This document shows, piece after piece, positions 59,001-64,000 of a DNA stretch of 64,000 nt. Location of the stretch: assembly GCA_022828595.1 (NCBI GenBank), contig JAKGHH010000001.1, positions 120,106,999 through 120,170,998 of the forward strand, given 5' to 3'. Numbering within the stretch: the first letter of the stretch is position 1; each line of letters starts with the position of its first letter. Under the pieces are notes generated by a model. The model saw nothing but the letters and a program-made list of their open reading frames with translations. It was not told the origin of the DNA and ran no database searches. Made by a program: the position numbers and the translations under genes. The stretch comes from Nelumbo lutea (lineage: Eukaryota; Streptophyta; Magnoliopsida; Proteales; Nelumbonaceae).

Positions 59001-61323
59001 TCCTCCTTGCCCATGTATGAAGCACGATATCGTTCATAGATTTCTCTGTACATTAATTCCAGTACGTGGAAAAGAATTTAGGAGAATTAATATATGTACT
59101 GAAAAAATGAGTAGAAGTTGATGATACATCACCTTCCATAAAACAAGGCAACATGCGTCAGGGTGGCCGCAATGGTCGCAAAGCCAAAGCCATACGTCAG
59201 GGCAAAAAACATGCTCAGATGGATCCGCCCTTGTTCCTCATAATTTGCAATATCTATCTCAAACTTATCATTCACGATGGCTGAAACATTATAGGTTTGA
59301 CCATGGGATGTGAACAAGTGAGAGGAGAAGATGGGAAATGTTTTGGCATTGTACAGGTTTACTCCCCAGTATGATATAGGGATCACAATGTACATGACTA
59401 CGACATAACCAACAAAGACGTTAGCTATAGCAAAGAAAGGGCTCATAAGGGGGCTGAACAGAAAGGAAGATACAACAGACCAGTCTAGTGTCAATGCTCC
59501 GATCCCCAGCCCATCCATGCCTGAGCCGAGCTGGTGGGCTGTGACTGACTTGGAGAATCCCCAACAAATCCACGAGATGCTTGACAGAGTAGGGAAGAGG
59601 TAGCCTGGAACAGTATACCAGCAGAAACTGCAAATGAGTGCAATCAAGAAGAACTTTCCTCTTGACATACGTTGATCATCTTTTTCATGAAGTGCCCTGC
59701 AGAGTACAAACTATGATTCAACCACTACCACCACTACTACAAAATTATAATTATTGAAGATAAAATTTAGAGAACAAAACATCATTATAATAATGGAAGC
59801 TAGTAGTGTGCAGACTGAGGACAATGGTTTTCCGGTACTTTTTGCCCAGGATTTAAAAAAAAAAAAAAAGAAAAAAGAAAAAAAATAAAAAACTAGAATA
59901 ATCTCGCCTTTTCTCTCAGGCCAGTTTGATCTACGTTTAATCTTAGATAGCCAGGGCCATCATTGGTAATGGCCTTACACTGTTACACATACATGTACTA
60001 AGATAATATTTAAAAAAAATAAAGTTTGTTTCATGCAATGAGAGTCCTTATTCATCATTAAAAAACAATCTGTTTCTAGGGGTGCAAAAGGATCGAATAA
60101 TGATCCGATCTGATTCAATCCTATTTGGTCGAATTCGGATCACCCCTAGTTGGAACTTCGGATCCCCTATCCGATCCGATATGTTATAAATATAAATATA
60201 TATAATACATATATATATTATTTATTTATAAATATATTATTTATATTGTATTTTTATAAATTTGTTATATTATTTATTTTTTTACAAAAAGCATGTATAT
60301 ATATATATATATATATATGTTGAAAATAAATAAAAAAAATACTTGTATTTTTTGTTTTTCTTTATTTAAATTGGTATATTTTATTTTTTTTCTTTTAATA
60401 ATTTATTAATTTTTAAAGAAAACAAGTCAGATCAAATCAGGTCCAAAGATCCGACAGGATTCAAATTCAGATAGTCATACTCATATCAGATCCGATCGGA
60501 TCTTCAAATTGAACCAGATTCGACATTAACAGTGTCAGATCAGATCCGAATATATCCTAATTTGAATCCAATCCGATCCATTTGCATCCCTATTTGTTTC
60601 TCTATATAAAAACATTAATCTCAAACTCAAAATAGAGATAGAGATGTAAGAAGAAAGAAAAAAACATAGCATGTCGCTAGGTTGAAACAATAAACCAGGA
60701 CCAAGAGCAATAGAATTTCAAAAAAAAAAAAAAAACTTCTTCTTTTAGGAAGTATTCGTTCATGTGAATGGTTTTGTTTTCTAAAATAAAAAAACAGCCA
60801 TATTAACAAACATCCCTTAACGCAAAGTAATTATTTTTTCTGATGTGGTAATTGTTTTGTTTTTTGGTTTTTTTTTCGGTAATAGCTGTTGCTTTGATTT
60901 AAGAAAACAAAAACATTCACCTTGGCCAACACCCCCTTAATTGTTGAATGGGGAAGGCAAAGTAATTGTGGCCTTATGGGAGACAGGCTGCACGTTGAAT
61001 TTCCTTTTCATACGAAGAACGGAAAGCAAAATTGCCTTTTTCTACAAATTTCATTAACACATAATCATTCAGTATTACTAAGCCAATAATAAGATCATAT
61101 TGCACAGGCATTTTCTAATGTCTAATTATATATAGTAAATTTTCCTTAAAAATTTATTAGTTGGTAAATATTAGAGAAATCTGGAGCCAAGAGATTAATT
61201 AAATTTAGGAGCCTTCTGTACTCACCGGAACAAAGAGACTTGAACAAGTGTACTAGGCCACCACATATGTGCAGGTTCCACCACGTACTTCCTCAGAATT
61301 CCAGCCCAACCATAGCCTAGCAC
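56055..61323 (-). CDS. Oligopeptide transporter (OPT family), copy 2, exons 2-6, 5' incomplete
   Basis: This is a paralogue of the gene at 4212-14430, with the same exon lengths except one. Exons in coding order: 61323-61226 (98 nt), 59696-59133 (564), 59045-58793 (253), 57969-57787 (183), 56669-56055 (615). These five exons give 570 aa plus stop, with no break. Motifs seen: [19 protein letters not shown] in exon 2, [10 protein letters not shown] opening exon 5, KIPPK in place of [21 protein letters not shown] and the end GCPVY. Exon 1 (about 173 codons with NPG) is not found up to 64000. In copy 1 intron 1 is 2.3 kb, so exon 1 is probably just outside the window, unless it was lost. Conserved residues are closer to the family form than in copy 1. 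Confidence 0.88.
60077..60592. mobile_element. hAT-like non-autonomous element (516 bp) in OPT copy 2 intron 2
   Basis: It starts TAGGGGTGCAAAAGGATCG and ends CGATCCATTTGCATCCCTA. The 8-bp target duplication matches at 7 of 8 (TCTGTTTC at 60069-60076, TTTGTTTC at 60593-60600). OPT copy 1 has the empty site (AATCTCATTTCTCTACATAA, about 10887). Subterminal GATCCGATC motifs are abundant. No ORF. Confidence 0.88.
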
Positions 61324-61654
61324 CTGATCCATAGGCATATATATACTTCAGCCAGAGATACAAACGCTTTCGAATGAAATAACTTTCACAGTTCCACTTC
61401 ACCCAACTAATTTGCAAAACTAAAAGATCATTTAACCTTTTCATACTGAATTAAAATCATTTTGGCAAATGGAATCCATATCTGCTGCGATCATGGAAGC
61501 TACATCTTGACAAATTGGGTGAATAAGATTCTATTTTAATTGGAATCTTGATACATCATATTTAGGCATGTCCAATCTCCTTGAAGCCTTGATAACGGGT
61601 TTATTTCTTTATATAGTAACTAGTCGGGCACCAGTGCGATACATGACTTTATTA

Positions 61655-62362
61655 ATAGAAATAAAAGTAGAAGTAGCCCTATAACATTTTCAATTAATTT
61701 TGATGAATCAATTTTTGGGTTAAGTATCTCGTCATTTGGTCTGTTTTCAAGTGGTCGATGATTTAAAGGCTGAAGTGAAAAGCTTTTGTTGGATGAGGAC
61801 TTGAATGTCGAGCTAACCAGGCCGAGCTGGGGGCAGATTAGGTGCCAAGCTGACTGAGCCGAACTGGGGGCAGATTAGGTGCCGAGCTGACTGAGCCGAG
61901 CTGGGCAGGTTAGGTGTTGAACTGACTGGGCCGAGCTGGGCAGGTTAGGTGCCGAACTGACTAGGTCGGACCTGCCCAGCTCGGCCCAGTCAGTTTGGCA
62001 CCTAACCTGCCCAGCTCGACCTGGTCAGCTTGGCATCCAATTCCTCATCCAACAAAAGTTCCCCACTTCGGCCTCTGAATCATTGGCCACTTGAAAGCAA
62101 ACCAAATGACGAGGTACTTAGCCAAAAAATTAATTCATCAAATTTGAGTCAATCTAAATCCAACTCAAGAATTATTTTTTGAATTATATCTAGCCAATCT
62201 AATTGCAATCCAAGTTGGTGAGAGTGAATAAATAGAAATAAAAGTAGAAGTAGCCCTATAACATTCTCAATTAATTTGAATCAATCTAAATCCAACACAA
62301 GAATTTTTGGATTATATCTAGCTAGTCTAATTGCAATCCAAGTTGGCGAGAGTGAATAAATT
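61655..62362. repeat. Local tandem duplication around the foldback element
   Basis: AGAAATAAAAGTAGAAGTAG...CAATTAATTT at 61657-61700 recurs at 62233-62276. GTCAATCTAAATCCAAC...GAGAGTGAATAAAT at 62147-62231 recurs at 62279-62361. The period without the foldback element is about 133 bp. Confidence 0.8.
61701..62140. mobile_element. Foldback element (440 bp) upstream of OPT copy 2 exon 2
   Basis: The two halves are near-perfect reverse complements over about 200 bp: TGATGAATCAATTTTTGGGTT at the left, and the complement of CCAAAAAATTAATTCATCA at the right. A perfect 5-bp duplication, AATTT, flanks it (61696-61700 and 62141-62145). Between them lie four 35-37 bp units of the form GCCGAGCTGGGCAGGTTAGG on the left and about two inverted units on the right. 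A nearby duplicate at about 62270-62290 (CAATTAATTTGAATCAATC) is the empty site. It would form a long hairpin if transcribed. Confidence 0.85.
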
Positions 62363-62585
62363 GTATATTAATTTAAATGAAATTTAAGTGGATTTTATTA
62401 AAAATTAAATTTAAAATTAATACATTATTATTAATTTTATTAATAATTACATTTATTAATAACTTATTTTTTTATTATTTTTCATTCATAAAAGTAAAAT
62501 TTTATTATTAGTGTAATTATTTTAAATGGATTCAAAATTATAGATTTTATTAACAATAACAATTAATGATTATTCTAAGAGGAAA

Positions 62586-64000
62586 TCTATATATATATAT
62601 ATATATATATATTAAAATTGGTCCTGCCATGTCAGCAGGTCTCTCCTTTGCCGGAAACCCCCTATTATATTTTTCTGTTTTTTTTATTTTTCTTAATTTT
62701 TTAATCCATGTAATTATCTCACAACCAATTTTTAGGAAGCCTGGGAACGTTTGGACTTCCAAAGCCCCTCCCGCTCACGTCTGCCATTAAATCTTATGTT
62801 ATAGTAAGCCTAGGAACTTTGAACTTTCAAGCTTTTCTATAAAAACCGTTGGACTCCCATGCATGTTTTCTCTTTTCTTTTTTTCAGTTTCTCTTTATTC
62901 AAGTATCAGATTCGAATTCACTCGAGCAGACATGATTTAGCTTGGAAGAAGAGTCTCAGCAATTCTCCAATTTTCTTGCTTAGACTAGGTACGTATTTGT
63001 TTCTTTTTTCGCGAAAAAACAGATTTGATTAGGTGATTTTTTTGCATTATTGGGTGAATTATTAAGTGTTTTTCTGATGCTGAGTATCAAAAATAAAATC
63101 GACTCATTAAAAAGTAGAGAAAACAGCAAAAAAATAGCAATAAAAAATGAAAAAAAAAAGTTAACCGGGTCGTCGCAGAACAAGTTTTCAAAGGTCGGGC
63201 GAAGAAGACAACAAAAACGGGTTCTTCGCCACCCGTTTTCGATAGAATATCGGGTACGTCCAAACCCGAACCGTTTTAGGACGGTTCGCACCAACCGTCC
63301 AATACACGGTTAATTACAATAATTAATGTTGATTAGCATTAACAATAATTAACGTCAAATGTTGATTACGTGGATTGGTTGTGAGATAATTAACGTCCAA
63401 ACGTTAATAAATACTGTAAACGTGAAAAAAAAATTAATGTTGATTACGTGGATTCGTTGTGAGATAATTAACGTCCAAACATTAATAAATACTGTAATTA
63501 TAGTATTATTTATTGGTTTTTTGAAGGCAATAAATATTACAGTATTATTTTAATTACAACACTTTTCATAATTACAGTATTTTTCTAATTTTTAATAATT
63601 AACATTATTTTAAAAATACAGTATTTCTTAATTAACAGTATTAATTATAATACTAAATTAATTAACAGTAACTTTAATAAATACAGTATTTTGCTAATTA
63701 CAATATTCATTTAAAAACACTGTATTTATTAAATAACAGTATTTTCAAAAAAAAAACAACCAAAAACTATGTAACTATGTTTCTGAAAATATGAAAATAT
63801 GAAAATATGTAATTAACAGTATTTAATTTACACTATTTAATAAATACATTACTTTTAAAAATTGATATATTTTTAATTAAAAGTAATTAACAGCAATCAA
63901 TTATGTTGATTAACATTAACAATAATTAATTACTGTTAATTACTTTTAATGAATTAATTATTTTTACTACAACGTAATTGATTACCGTTAATAATAACAC
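62586..64000 (+). mobile_element. Possible Helitron 5' end and AT-rich body
   Basis: An A is followed by TCTATATATATA...TATTAAAATTGG, which resembles the 5' TC...TATTAAAA terminus of plant Helitrons with an expanded (TA)n tract. Downstream is AT-rich DNA without a domain. It includes an inverted pair (TAATTATCTCACAACCAAT at about 62711, its complement at about 63373) and the duplication at 63360-63500. No 3' CTRR hairpin end or Rep/helicase is in the window. Alternatively it is ordinary intron or intergenic DNA. Confidence 0.3.
63360..63505. repeat. Two-copy tandem duplication, period about 73 bp
   Basis: TGTTGATTACGTGGATT.GTTGTGAGATAATTAACGTCCAAAC.TTAATAAATACTGTAA occurs at about 63360 and 63438. 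The flanking DNA down to 64000 is AT-rich with repeated ACAGTATT and TTAATTA words. Confidence 0.75.

Noticed and set aside
62566..62790. 74-codon plus-strand ORF
   Set aside because: It begins with poly-(Tyr-Ile) from a TA repeat, has no homology signal and lies in AT-rich non-coding DNA.
61324..64000. Search for exon 1 of OPT copy 2 (NPG motif, FxxxPxxPIWTFRMW-like start)
   Set aside because: No minus-strand frame in this stretch matches the 173-codon first exon of copy 1.

Overview
The window is nuclear DNA from a flowering plant. Genes are split by GT-AG introns of 0.1-2.3 kb, intergenic DNA is AT-rich, and most of the sequence is nested LTR retrotransposons and small hAT-like elements. 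The species cannot be fixed from the sequence. There is no bacterial-style operon, CRISPR array or rRNA, and I found no new multi-gene defence or metabolic system.

Layout. (1) 1-1330: a GA-rich tandem repeat next to a broken fragment of an unidentified plant gene. (2) 1656-14430: a small plant-specific gene (+) tail-to-tail with a complete six-exon oligopeptide transporter gene, OPT copy 1 (-, 742 aa by my splicing). (3) 14431-18763: AT-rich intergenic DNA, small hAT-like elements, microsatellites and a Mutator-transposase fragment. (4) 18764-53349: a retrotransposon nest. Three decayed Ty3/gypsy elements of Tat type lie here: element A (minus strand, about 18764-30890), element B (plus strand, about 31248-44850) and element C (plus strand, 3' part only, about 44860-53349). 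They carry a 2.7-kb non-autonomous LTR element, four probable solo LTRs (25041-26577, 38020-39612, 40487-42431, 49776-51896), a 1.2-kb hAT-like element and an unclassified insertion. (5) 54028 to the window end: a second, partial copy of region 2, with a stump of the small gene and OPT copy 2 (-), whose first exon is not in the window. Its introns hold a hAT-like element and a foldback element; a Helitron-like start follows.

How it fits together. The OPT locus arose by segmental duplication of [small gene + OPT]. The two copies now lie about 40 kb apart because retrotransposons filled the gap. Paralogous positions act as empty sites that prove several insertions. In each of the three Tat elements an extra ORF runs antisense to pol, between pol and the 3' LTR. 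In all three, a TATA-like box sits about 115-127 bp before its ATG. That is the most unusual pattern here. All retrotransposon genes are broken by stops and frameshifts, so the only genes likely to be functional are OPT copy 1, the small gene at 1656-1970, and probably OPT copy 2.
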